NCBI RefSeq assembly: GCF_041529975.1
Contig: NZ_CP168030.1
Location: forward strand, 3,162,001 to 3,226,000
Source of the DNA: Microbacterium maritypicum
Lineage (GTDB): Bacteria; Actinomycetota; Actinomycetes; Actinomycetales; Microbacteriaceae
Direction of reading: 5' to 3'
DNA length: 64,000 bases
The notes under the pieces are model-generated. The model was not told where the DNA came from, did no database searches, and worked only from the letters and a program-made list of their open reading frames with translations. Numbering within the stretch: position 1 is the first letter of the stretch; each line of letters starts with the position of its first letter. Below, piece by piece: positions 53,284 through 61,683 of the stretch. The translations under genes and the position numbers were made by a program.

Positions 53284-54266
53284 GCGGTGACCCCCTTGGT
53301 CTTCGCGGCCTTGCGCACACGGCGCGCGGCGTCGGGCGCGTTGCGCAGCTTCGGGTTGATGACCTCGTCGATCGCGAAGTTGATCAGTGCGAGGCCGGCG
53401 CCGAGGATGGCGATCATGATGCCCGGCGGGACGAACCACCACCACGCTCCGCGGCCGAGCGCCTGGCCGGACTGCGCGTCGTTGAGGATGGTTCCCCAGG
53501 TGATCGAGTCCGTCGGCCCGAGCCCCAGATAGGAGAGCCCGGCCTCGCCGAGGATCGCGAAGATCAGAGCGAAGAGGAACTGCGCCGTGAGCAGCGGCAG
53601 GAGGTTCGGCATGATCTCGACCAGGATCACACGCAGCGACCGCTCGCCGGCCACCTTCGAGGCGTAGACGTAGTCGCGGGTGCGGAGGGAACGGGTCTGC
53701 AGGCGCAGGACGTAGGCGGCGCCGGCCCAGGAGGTGATGCCGAGGAAGATCGCGACCAGCTGCCAGGTGCGCTGCGGCACGAAGGAGGCGATCACCATGA
53801 CCAGCGGCAAGGCGGGGATGACGATCATCACGTTGGTGATGAGGGCGAGTCCGTCTTCACGCCAGCCGCCCAGGTATCCGGCGAGGACACCGAAGACGAG
53901 CGACAGCACGATCGCGATCACGCTGGCGATCAACCCGACCATGAGCGATCCCTGCGCACCGATCGCGAGCTGGGCGAACATGTCGTTGCCGAGCTTCGTG
54001 GTGCCCAACCAGTGCTCCGCCGACGGCGGCTGCAGTGCAGGGTTCGCCGTGCTGCGCGGATTCTGCGTGAAGAACGGCGCGATGATCGCGAACAGCACGA
54101 TCGCGAGCACGAGGAGCGAGCCGACGATGAACTTCGGCGATGTGCTCGGCAGGATGCGCCGCTTGCGGCCTCGGCTCTGAGTGGCGAGCGAGACGGTGCT
54201 GGCCGGCGCCGTCATGGGCGCGTCCTCGACGGTCAGGAGACCGGCGGTGTTCTGCGGATCAGACAT
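53280..54266 (-). CDS. ABC transporter permease, DppC type (second importer)
   Basis: 328 residues. A long polar N-terminus (about 45 residues) precedes the OppC_N helix and the core permease domain, whose EAA-type loop reads ASKVAGERSLRVILVEIMPN. The ATG at 54266 overlaps the upstream permease by 8 nt. It pairs with the DppB-type gene. Confidence 0.93.
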   Translation of the reverse strand: MSDPQNTAGLLTVEDAPMTAPASTVSLATQSRGRKRRILPSTSPKFIVGSLLVLAIVLFAIIAPFFTQNPRSTANPALQPPSAEHWLGTTKLGNDMFAQLAIGAQGSLMVGLIASVIAIVLSLVFGVLAGYLGGWREDGLALITNVMIVIPALPLVMVIASFVPQRTWQLVAIFLGITSWAGAAYVLRLQTRSLRTRDYVYASKVAGERSLRVILVEIMPNLLPLLTAQFLFALIFAILGEAGLSYLGLGPTDSITWGTILNDAQSGQALGRGAWWWFVPPGIMIAILGAGLALINFAIDEVINPKLRNAPDAARRVRKAAKTKGVTA

Positions 54267-55254
54267 TCTGGCGCGCCCTCGGGTCGATGAAGCCATAGAC
54301 GAGGTCCATGATGAAGTTGGCGGCGAGCACCGTGATGGTGATCACCAGGAACAGGCCCTGCATGAGTGCATAGTCGTTGTTCGTGACGGCCTGGAACATC
54401 AGCTTGCCGATGCCGGGATACGTGAACACCTGCTCCATGACGATGGAGCCGGAGACGACGAAGCCCAGCGTGATCGAGAATCCGGCGATCGACGGGATCG
54501 CCGCGTTCCTCGCGGCGTAGGTCGTCATGATGCGGCGGTGCCGAAGACCCTTGGCCTCGGCGGTGAGGACGTAGTCCTCGGCGAGTGTGGCCACCATCAT
54601 GTTGCGCATGCCGAACAACCAGCCGCCCACGGAGCTGATCACGATCGTGATCGCCGGGAGGAGCGAGTGCGCGAACGCGTCGGAGAAGAACGCCCAGGTG
54701 GGCTCAGGCCCGTCCGGGAAGTCGAACACGTCGTAGCCCCCGAAGATCGGGAACCAGCCGAGGCCGACCGCGAACACCGAGACCAGGATCAGCGCCAGCC
54801 AGAAGTACGGGATGGACTGCAGCACGGTGGTCGCAGGGATGACGTGGTCGACCCAGGTGCCCCGCTTCCATCCGGCCCACGCACCCAGCGCGACACCGAG
54901 GACGAAGGAGATGACGGTCGCGGTGCCGACCAGGACGAGTGTCCAGGGCAGCGCTCCGGCGATGAGCTCACTCACCGGCGTCGGGAACTTGGTGACCGAG
55001 ATCCCGAGGTCGCCGCGGAACATGCGGCCCCAGTACGCGAGGTACTGGTCCCAGAGCGAGGAGTCGTCGCCACCGAGCAGGAGCTTGATGTTGCGGATCG
55101 TCGTCTCCGAGATCTCGCCGCCCGCCCGCTGCATCTTGGCGATCATGATGTCGGCGGGGTTCCCCGGCATGAGACGGGGAAGCAGGAAGTTGAGAGAGAT
55201 CGCGGCCCACAGCGTGAACGCGTAGAACCCGATTCTTCGTGCATAGAACTTCAT
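54259..55254 (-). CDS. ABC transporter permease, DppB type (second importer)
   Basis: 331 residues. It begins MKFYARRIGFYAFTLWAAIS, the first OppB/DppB helix, and has six helices with an EAA-like loop (TAEAKGLRHRRIMTTYAARN). It lies 40 nt after the binding-protein gene. The sequence is closer to permeases placed with beta-glycoside or oligosaccharide systems than to the first importer; that impression is weak. Confidence 0.92.
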   Translation of the reverse strand: MKFYARRIGFYAFTLWAAISLNFLLPRLMPGNPADIMIAKMQRAGGEISETTIRNIKLLLGGDDSSLWDQYLAYWGRMFRGDLGISVTKFPTPVSELIAGALPWTLVLVGTATVISFVLGVALGAWAGWKRGTWVDHVIPATTVLQSIPYFWLALILVSVFAVGLGWFPIFGGYDVFDFPDGPEPTWAFFSDAFAHSLLPAITIVISSVGGWLFGMRNMMVATLAEDYVLTAEAKGLRHRRIMTTYAARNAAIPSIAGFSITLGFVVSGSIVMEQVFTYPGIGKLMFQAVTNNDYALMQGLFLVITITVLAANFIMDLVYGFIDPRARQNV

Positions 55255-55294
55255 GTCACTCTTTCCTGACTTCCTGCTTCCCGTCTCCTTTCGA

Positions 55295-56983
55295 CTACTT
55301 GGCCGGCTGCAGCTGCGTCAGGACGTAGCCTGCCGCGATCGCACCCCAGGACGGCGGGAAGGCGTAGAGGTCCTCCTCCGTCGGCCAACCCGTGAAGTCC
55401 TTCGTGTTGTAGAACGTCTGGGTCGCGTTGATCACCAGCGGGATGTAGGGCAGGTCGCGGACGATCTCGGTCTGGATCGTGCCGTACAGCTCCTTCTTCT
55501 CCGCCTCGTCATCGGTGCTGATCGCGGCCTGCACCGCAGCGTCGACCGTCGGGTTGTTGTACCGGCTGAAGTTCCAGCGACCCGCCGGGACCTCGGTGCC
55601 GACCGGGCTGGTCGACTGCACCGCGGTGCCGCCGAACCAGTCACGGTAGATCTGGAACGGGTCTGCCACCGACGTGCCGATCATGCCGCCGACGATGAGC
55701 TGGAACTCTCCACCCTGTCGGGAGTCGGAGAACTCCTGCCACTGCACGGTGGAGACGTTGATCTTGATGCCGGCCGCGGCCGCCTGCTCGGCGATCAGCT
55801 TGGCGGCGTCGTTGTAGTCCGTCCAGCCGTCGACCGAGGTGAGGGTGAGCTCGAGAGGCACGCCGCCCTTCGCATAGAAGTCGCCGTCCTTCGTGTAACC
55901 GGCGGCCTCGAGGATCGCACCCGCCTCTGCGACGTTCGCTTCCTGGGGGCTGACCTCGTTGGCGGGATCCGCGACCCACTTCTCGTCACGGGGCAGCAGA
56001 GCGTACGTCGGCGAGATGTCACCGGTGAGCCCGACGAACGCCTTGTCCTTGATGGTGGCGCGGTCGATCGCGACGTTGAGCGCCTGACGCACGGCGACGT
56101 CGGTCTGCGGACCGGTGCAGCCGAGCTCGGCGTTCGAGCAGGTGTACAGGACTGTGGGGTCCTGCGGGGTGTTGATCCAGTCGATCTTTCCGTTGCCGGT
56201 CACATCGTCCGGGTTCGGGATGAACATGCCGGTCCAGTCGAGCTCGCCGGCGGCGAGCAGGTCCTGCGCGGTCTGGTTGTTGTCGACCGCGATGTACTGG
56301 ACCTTCTTGACACCGAGCTTGTCGGCGTCGCGGAAGTTCTCGTTCGCGACGATGGTGTAGGACTCGCTGGTCGTCTTCTCGACGACGTATGCGCCCGAAC
56401 CGACGGGCTCCTCGTTGGTGAAGTTCGCGAAGTCCTTGACGTCCGCCCAGATGTGCTCGGGGAGGATGTAGGTCGAGCCGAGGCGCTGGAACTCCGTCGT
56501 GTACTGCGCGGACGAGTACGTCAGCACGACGGTGGTGTCGTCGGTGGCCTCGGCGGAGACCAGACCGTTGCCCTCGGGATTGTTCGCCTCGTACTTGAAC
56601 GAGAACGCGACGTCCTTCGCGGTGAGGGGCTCCCCGTCGCTCCACTTGAGGTCGGGCTTGATGGCGATCGTGATCACCGTGCCGTCCTCGTTGTACTCGA
56701 AGGTGTCGCCGATCAGGCCGACGGGCTCGGTGTCAGCCGTCTTGTTGTAGAAGAACAGCGGCTCGTAGATGGGGCCGAGCGCGCCGTGGAGCACGGTGGG
56801 CGCGAACGGGTTGTAGTTCGCGGCGATCGGCGTCTGGCTGCCGGCCCAGACGCGAAGGGCGCGGTCGCTGTCGGCATTGCCGTCGTCGCCGCCGCCGGTG
56901 CCGCAGGCGGTGAGGCCCATGGCGAGGACGGATGCTCCGGCGATCGCGGTGAGCGCGATTCTGCGCTTTCCGTTTCGGATCAT
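55295..56983 (-). CDS. SBP family 5 substrate-binding lipoprotein (second importer)
   Basis: 562 residues. The signal peptide has lipobox LTAC with C27 as the lipidated residue, then a Gly/Asp linker. The mature domain is a family 5 solute receptor (GPIYEPLFFYNK, KPDLKWSDGEPLTAKDVAFS, EPVGSGAYVVEK). The ATG at 56983 follows an AGAGGAAA ribosome binding site. It is first in a five-gene importer operon (receptor, B, C, D, F). A promoter whose -10 sits inside a 12-bp-arm palindrome lies at 57.1 kb, so expression is probably repressor-controlled. Ligand (peptide or oligosaccharide) unknown. Confidence 0.92.
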   Translation of the reverse strand: MIRNGKRRIALTAIAGASVLAMGLTACGTGGGDDGNADSDRALRVWAGSQTPIAANYNPFAPTVLHGALGPIYEPLFFYNKTADTEPVGLIGDTFEYNEDGTVITIAIKPDLKWSDGEPLTAKDVAFSFKYEANNPEGNGLVSAEATDDTTVVLTYSSAQYTTEFQRLGSTYILPEHIWADVKDFANFTNEEPVGSGAYVVEKTTSESYTIVANENFRDADKLGVKKVQYIAVDNNQTAQDLLAAGELDWTGMFIPNPDDVTGNGKIDWINTPQDPTVLYTCSNAELGCTGPQTDVAVRQALNVAIDRATIKDKAFVGLTGDISPTYALLPRDEKWVADPANEVSPQEANVAEAGAILEAAGYTKDGDFYAKGGVPLELTLTSVDGWTDYNDAAKLIAEQAAAAGIKINVSTVQWQEFSDSRQGGEFQLIVGGMIGTSVADPFQIYRDWFGGTAVQSTSPVGTEVPAGRWNFSRYNNPTVDAAVQAAISTDDEAEKKELYGTIQTEIVRDLPYIPLVINATQTFYNTKDFTGWPTEEDLYAFPPSWGAIAAGYVLTQLQPAK

Positions 56984-57098
56984 TTCTCTTGTTTCCTCTC
57001 GGTGCTGCACTGCAGGAGGGATCGCTCCGGATGGAGCGGAACCCCGACTGTGGGGTTCGTGGGCCCGGGGAGGTGGCCGATCGGCCTCTTCCCGGAGG

Positions 57099-57129
57099 GG
57101 GTTTGTTAGGACAGTAACCTAACAAACCC
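57099..57129. promoter_or_regulatory. Operator-like palindrome (GGGTTTGTTAGG/CCTAACAAACCC)
   Basis: Perfect 12-bp arms (57099-57110 and 57118-57129) around a 7-nt spacer. It lies in the divergent region between the binding-protein gene (minus) and nrtR (plus), so it is not a terminator, and it covers the predicted -10 of the importer operon. Confidence 0.6.
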
Positions 57130-57144
57130 TGTGGCGGCGAACAA
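57116..57144 (-). promoter_or_regulatory. Predicted promoter of the second importer operon
   Basis: Minus strand: TTGTTC (57144-57139), a 17-nt spacer and TAGGTT (57121-57116). The transcript leader would be about 125 nt. Confidence 0.45.
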
Positions 57145-57206
57145 CCCTCCTGGAACGCGCCAGATAACGTTTCGGCCTCGACGCGAGAAGGCGTCATGTG
57201 CGCGCA

Positions 57207-57229
57207 CTAAGGGTCTCGATGACACTAAG
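57207..57229. promoter_or_regulatory. Candidate NrtR operator at the nad operon promoter
   Basis: CTAAGGGTC, a 5-nt spacer and GACACTAAG form an imperfect inverted repeat (7 of 9 positions). It overlaps TAAGAT (57226-57231), the likely -10, and lies 20 nt before the nrtR start, a fitting place for autoregulation. Confidence 0.5.
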
Positions 57230-57248
57230 ATCGAATCCGGAGGTTAAG

Positions 57249-57971
57249 GTGTCTATGACTCGAAGCGGGGACATCCGGGTGGCCGTCTCGACGGTCATCC
57301 TGACGCTGCGGCGCACCGACGACGGACGCGCGGTCCTCGCGCTGCCCCTCGTCCTGCGCACCCGCGAGCCCTTCGCCGACCAGTGGGCGCTTCCCGGTGG
57401 CTGGCTCACCGCGACCGAGTCGCCCGTCGACGCCGCAGCTCGCACCCTCGCCGAGACGACGGGTCTCGCCCCCAGTTACCTGGAGCAGCTCTACGCCTTC
57501 GGCGCTGTCGACCGCTCCCCCACCCGAGTCGTCTCGATCGTGTACTGGGCGCTGCTGCGTCAAGACGACGTGACCGCGCAGATCTCCGCCCACCGGGCAT
57601 CCGGTCATGCCCCCGAGAACGTCCGGTGGTTCGACATCGATCAGTTGCCGCAACTGGCCTTCGATCACGCCAAGATCGTCGAATACGCCCTCTGGCGCCT
57701 GCGCAACAAGGTCGGCTACAGCCGGGTCGCACAAGGCTTCCTGCCCGCCGAGTTCACGCTGGCGGAGCTGCGCGAGGCGTACGAATCGATCCTCGGGAAG
57801 AGCCTCGATCCCGCCAACTTCCGTCGTCAGGTGGAATCCGCGGGCAACCTGCTCCCCACCGACCGCTTCCGCACCGGGAGCCACCGTCCTGCACGTCTGT
57901 ACCGCGACAACACCGATGTCGAGCTGGCCGACCGCGGCCCCCTCGGTCCCGAAGAAACGAGCACCCGATGA
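57249..57971 (+). CDS. nrtR: NrtR, Nudix-related transcriptional regulator of NAD synthesis
   Basis: 240 residues. An N-terminal Nudix-fold domain (about 8-150) is followed by a winged-helix DNA-binding domain (about 155-225, GFLPAEFTLAELREAYESIL). The Nudix box begins at G51 and E57, but its catalytic part reads R65-TLAETTGL instead of REUxEExGU, so hydrolysis is probably lost. NrtR uses this fold to sense ADP-ribose or related metabolites. The GTG at 57249 is favoured because GGAGG lies 5 nt upstream; the ATG at 57255 is an alternative. It overlaps nadA as ATGA and heads the operon it should control. Confidence 0.9.
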   Translation: MSMTRSGDIRVAVSTVILTLRRTDDGRAVLALPLVLRTREPFADQWALPGGWLTATESPVDAAARTLAETTGLAPSYLEQLYAFGAVDRSPTRVVSIVYWALLRQDDVTAQISAHRASGHAPENVRWFDIDQLPQLAFDHAKIVEYALWRLRNKVGYSRVAQGFLPAEFTLAELREAYESILGKSLDPANFRRQVESAGNLLPTDRFRTGSHRPARLYRDNTDVELADRGPLGPEETSTR

Positions 57972-59305
57972 GCATCACCTTCGTCCCCGCGCCCGCCGTT
58001 CCGCCGCTGGACGCCTCGGTGGACCACGCCATCCAGGCGATCGTCGCCGGCACATCCACCGACCCGACCTGCGCCACCGACCTGGCCGCGGGGCCGTGGG
58101 ACTTCGACTCCCGACCCGGATACGGACCCGGCTCCTCGATGGGTGACGTGATCCCCACGGGATCCCCACGGCAAGGTGAACTCCCCGTCGCATATCGGGA
58201 GGCGTCGGAGGACGAACTCGACGCACGCATCCGCGCGGCGAAGGCCACTCTCGGCGATCGGGTCGTGATCCTGGGCCACTTCTACCAGCGCGAAGAGGTA
58301 GTGCGGCACGCGGACTACGTCGGCGACTCCTTCCAACTCGCCACGGCAGCCAAAGGCAGAGCAGACGCCGAGGCGATCGTGTTCTGCGGCGTGCACTTCA
58401 TGGCCGAGACCGCGGATCTGCTCTCGCAGCCCGAGCAGGCCGTGATCCTGCCGAACCTCGCCGCCGGATGCTCGATGGCCGACATGGCCGACATCGACCA
58501 GGTCGAGGAGTGCTGGGAGCAGCTGGCAGACGTCTTCGGCGATCTCGACGCCCCCGACGCGGACGGCCGCGTGCCCGTGATCCCCGTGACGTACATGAAC
58601 TCCTCGGCGGCGATCAAGGGCTTCGTCGGACGCCACGGCGGGATCGTGTGCACTTCGTCCAACGCCCAGACCGTTCTCGAGTGGGCCTTCGAGCGCGGCC
58701 GGCGGGTGCTGTTCTTCCCCGACCAGCACCTGGGGCGTAACACCGCCAAGGCGATGGGCGTGCCGCTCGAGCAGATGCCGATGTGGAACCCGCGGCGAGC
58801 GCTCGGCGGCTCCTCGGCCGCTGAGCTCGTCGATTCCCGGGTGATCCTGTGGCACGGCTTCTGCTCCGTGCACCGGCGCTTCACCGTCGGGCAGATCGAC
58901 CAGGCCCGCGCCGACCACCCCGGCGTGCGGGTGATCGTGCACCCGGAATGCCCGATGGAGGTGGTCGACGCGGCGGACGAGGCCGGCTCGACCGAGTACA
59001 TCCGCCGAGCGATCGACTCCGCGACCGAGCCCACGACGTTCGCCATCGGAACCGAGATCAACCTCGTGCGCCGGCTCGCGGCGCAGTACCCGCAGCACGA
59101 GATCTTCTGTCTGGACCCGGTCGTCTGCCCCTGCTCGACGATGTACCGCATCCACCCCGGCTACCTGGCCTGGGTGCTGGAGGAGCTCGTCGCCGGTCGC
59201 ACACCGAACAGGATCACGGTCACCGGCGACGTCGCCGAGCCCGCCCGAGTGGCGCTGGAGCGGATGCTCGCTGCGAAGCCCCCGGTGAGTGCGAGCACAC
59301 GATGA
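57968..59305 (+). CDS. nadA: Quinolinate synthase NadA
   Basis: 445 residues. It condenses iminoaspartate with dihydroxyacetone phosphate to quinolinate using a [4Fe-4S] cluster. Probable cluster cysteines are C168 (NLAAGCSMAD), C328 (HPECPMEV) and C387 or C389 (VVCPCSTMYR). It is longer than the E. coli protein because of an N-terminal extension of about 80 residues common in actinobacteria. Coupled to nrtR and nadB by ATGA overlaps. Confidence 0.96.
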   Translation: MSITFVPAPAVPPLDASVDHAIQAIVAGTSTDPTCATDLAAGPWDFDSRPGYGPGSSMGDVIPTGSPRQGELPVAYREASEDELDARIRAAKATLGDRVVILGHFYQREEVVRHADYVGDSFQLATAAKGRADAEAIVFCGVHFMAETADLLSQPEQAVILPNLAAGCSMADMADIDQVEECWEQLADVFGDLDAPDADGRVPVIPVTYMNSSAAIKGFVGRHGGIVCTSSNAQTVLEWAFERGRRVLFFPDQHLGRNTAKAMGVPLEQMPMWNPRRALGGSSAAELVDSRVILWHGFCSVHRRFTVGQIDQARADHPGVRVIVHPECPMEVVDAADEAGSTEYIRRAIDSATEPTTFAIGTEINLVRRLAAQYPQHEIFCLDPVVCPCSTMYRIHPGYLAWVLEELVAGRTPNRITVTGDVAEPARVALERMLAAKPPVSASTR

Positions 59306-60828
59306 ACGTCCTGGTCGTCGGCTCGGGCATCGCCGGTCTCACGGCGGCACTCCACGCGCACGAGGCCGGACATGCGGTGACGCTCGTCACCAAGGGAGCG
59401 CCCGGGGACGGGTCGACCGGCCTCGCCCAGGGAGGCGTCGCGGGCATCTACGGGCCCGACGACTCGGCGCAGCAGCATGCCGCCGACACGATGGACGCCG
59501 GTGCCGGGCTCTCGGATCCCGCGGCTGTCGACGTGCTGGTGGCCGAGGGCGCCGAGCGGATCGCGGAGCTGATCGCCCGCGGCGTCGGGTTCGATCGGAC
59601 GGCCGAGGGGGCGTTGCAGCTCGGACGCGAGGCGGCCCACCGCCATGCACGCATCGTGCACGCCGGCGGGGATGCCACGGGCGCGGCGATCTCCGCGGCA
59701 CTGATCGCCGCCGTGCGACGCACGGAGATCTCCGTGGTCGAGCATGCTCTGCTCACCGAGTTGGTCGTGGCCGAGGGGGCCGTGCGTGGCATTCGTGTGC
59801 TGCGCGACGGGGACACCACCGAGCTCCACGCCGACGCGGTGATCCTCGCGACGGGCGGCGCGGGCCGCCTCTACGCGCACACGACCAACCCGACCGGCGC
59901 CACCGGTGACGGCATCGCCGTGGCCCTGCGCGCGGGCGCGGCTGTCGCCGACCTGGAGTTCGTGCAGTTCCATCCGACGATCCTGGCGTCGGGTCCGGCG
60001 TTCCTCATCTCGGAGGCCGTGCGCGGGGAAGGTGCGACCCTGCTCGACGACGCCGGTCGACGCTTCACGTTCGACAGTCACCCCGATGGTGAGCTGGCCC
60101 CTCGCGATGTGGTCTCCCGGGCCATCGCACGGCAGGCGTCCGCGCAGGGGCGGCCGGTGCGCTTGGACGCCACGATGCTCGGGGCCGAGACCCTCGCCGC
60201 GCGCTTCCCGACCATCGATCGGGTGACGAGGGAGCGTGGATTCGACTGGTCGCGCGAGCCGATCCCGGTGACCCCCGCCGCGCACTACCTGATGGGCGGT
60301 GTCGTCACCGATCTCGACGGCCGCACGACGCTACCGGGACTCTTCGCCGTCGGCGAGGTCGCCCGCACCGGCGTGCACGGGGCGAACCGTCTGGCGTCCA
60401 ACTCCCTGCTCGAGGGGGCCGTCTTCGGCGCGAGGGCCGCTGCTGCGCTGACGATGCCCTGGCGTCTCGTGCCGGTGCCCGCACCCCCTGCCGCTGTCCG
60501 GCCGCCGATGGAGGACCGCGGATCGGATACGCCGGAATTCAGCCGCGCCGCGCTGCAGCAGCTGATGTGGGATGAGGTCGGGCTGCTCCGCACCCACGAC
60601 GGCCTCGCACATGCACTGGCCATCGTGCGCGCGTGGACTGCATCTTCGTCGCGGCCGACCACGACCGTCGAGCACGAGGACGCGAACCTGCTGCTCCTCG
60701 CTGAAGCCACCGCCTCCGCCGCGCTGGAGCGCACCGTCTCGGTCGGCGCCCACCACCGAGTCGACGCCGCAGCCTCCGCGGACGCCGCGCCGTCCCGCCC
60801 CCGCTCATCGATCCTGGAGACCGTCTGA
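59302..60828 (+). CDS. nadB: L-aspartate oxidase NadB
   Basis: 508 residues. A flavoprotein that oxidises L-aspartate to iminoaspartate for NadA. The FAD-binding GxGxxG is at 8-13 (GSGIAG). The substrate region includes STGLAQGGVAG, EFVQFHPT and the late GVHGANRLASNSLLEG. A helical C-terminal domain follows. Start and stop overlap nadA (ATGA) and nadC (TGATG). Confidence 0.96.
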   Translation: MNVLVVGSGIAGLTAALHAHEAGHAVTLVTKGAPGDGSTGLAQGGVAGIYGPDDSAQQHAADTMDAGAGLSDPAAVDVLVAEGAERIAELIARGVGFDRTAEGALQLGREAAHRHARIVHAGGDATGAAISAALIAAVRRTEISVVEHALLTELVVAEGAVRGIRVLRDGDTTELHADAVILATGGAGRLYAHTTNPTGATGDGIAVALRAGAAVADLEFVQFHPTILASGPAFLISEAVRGEGATLLDDAGRRFTFDSHPDGELAPRDVVSRAIARQASAQGRPVRLDATMLGAETLAARFPTIDRVTRERGFDWSREPIPVTPAAHYLMGGVVTDLDGRTTLPGLFAVGEVARTGVHGANRLASNSLLEGAVFGARAAAALTMPWRLVPVPAPPAAVRPPMEDRGSDTPEFSRAALQQLMWDEVGLLRTHDGLAHALAIVRAWTASSSRPTTTVEHEDANLLLLAEATASAALERTVSVGAHHRVDAAASADAAPSRPRSSILETV

Positions 60829-61679
60829 TGCTCACCCGCTCCACCCTGACCCGCGTCGTCGGCGCAGCCCTCGAGGAGGACGCGCCGTGGGGCGACCTCA
60901 CCAGCACGACGCTGCTTCCCGTCGAGGCGACAGCCACCGCCGACCTCGTCGCGCGCGAGGCAGGGGTGTTCAGCGGCGGTGAGGTCTTCACTGCCGCGTT
61001 CGCCCTCACCGATCCGACCCTGGTCGTCGATCTGCACGTCGGCGACGGCGACGACTTCACCGCGGGCGACGTCCTCGCCTCGGTCTCCGGATCGGCGCGC
61101 GGCATCCTCACCGCGGAACGCGTCGCCTTGAACTTCACCCAGCGGATGAGCGGCATCGCGACGCTCACCGCGTCCTACGTCGCGGCTGTCGACGACACCC
61201 GCGCGCGCATCGCCGACACGCGCAAGACGACCCCGGGCCTCCGTGCGTTCGAGCGGCACGCCGTCGAATCCGGCGGCGGCCGCAACCACCGGTACTCGCT
61301 GTCCGACGCCGTGATGGCCAAGGACAACCACCTCGCCGTGCTCACCCGTTCCGGCCTCGACCTCGCCTCGGCGCTGCGCGACGCTCTGTCCCGTCTGCCG
61401 CACACCACGCACGTCGTCGTCGAGGTCGACCGCCTCGACCAGATCCCTGCCGTCCTCGACGGTGGCGCCCACACCGTGCTGCTGGACAACTTCTCGCTCG
61501 ACGATCTGCGCGAAGGTGTCGCCCTGATCGGCGACCGGGCCACGGTCGAAGCGTCGGGAGGGGTGAACCTCGACACCGTCGGTGACATCGCACGCACCGG
61601 CGTCGACGTGATCTCAGTGGGGGCGCTGACGCACTCCGCGCGCGCTCTCGACCTCGGCCTGGACCTGCGGATCGACTGA
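60828..61679 (+). CDS. nadC: Nicotinate-nucleotide pyrophosphorylase (quinolinate phosphoribosyltransferase) NadC
   Basis: 283 residues. It converts quinolinate and PRPP to nicotinate mononucleotide, CO2 and PPi. Typical motifs are EDAPWGDLTS near the N-terminus, DTRKTTPGLR, GGGRNHRYSLSDAVMAKDNH and the barrel end EASGGVNLDTV. It completes the de novo route started by NadB and NadA, and is followed by a cysteine desulfurase after 4 nt. Confidence 0.96.
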   Translation: MLTRSTLTRVVGAALEEDAPWGDLTSTTLLPVEATATADLVAREAGVFSGGEVFTAAFALTDPTLVVDLHVGDGDDFTAGDVLASVSGSARGILTAERVALNFTQRMSGIATLTASYVAAVDDTRARIADTRKTTPGLRAFERHAVESGGGRNHRYSLSDAVMAKDNHLAVLTRSGLDLASALRDALSRLPHTTHVVVEVDRLDQIPAVLDGGAHTVLLDNFSLDDLREGVALIGDRATVEASGGVNLDTVGDIARTGVDVISVGALTHSARALDLGLDLRID

Positions 61680-61683
61680 GCCC

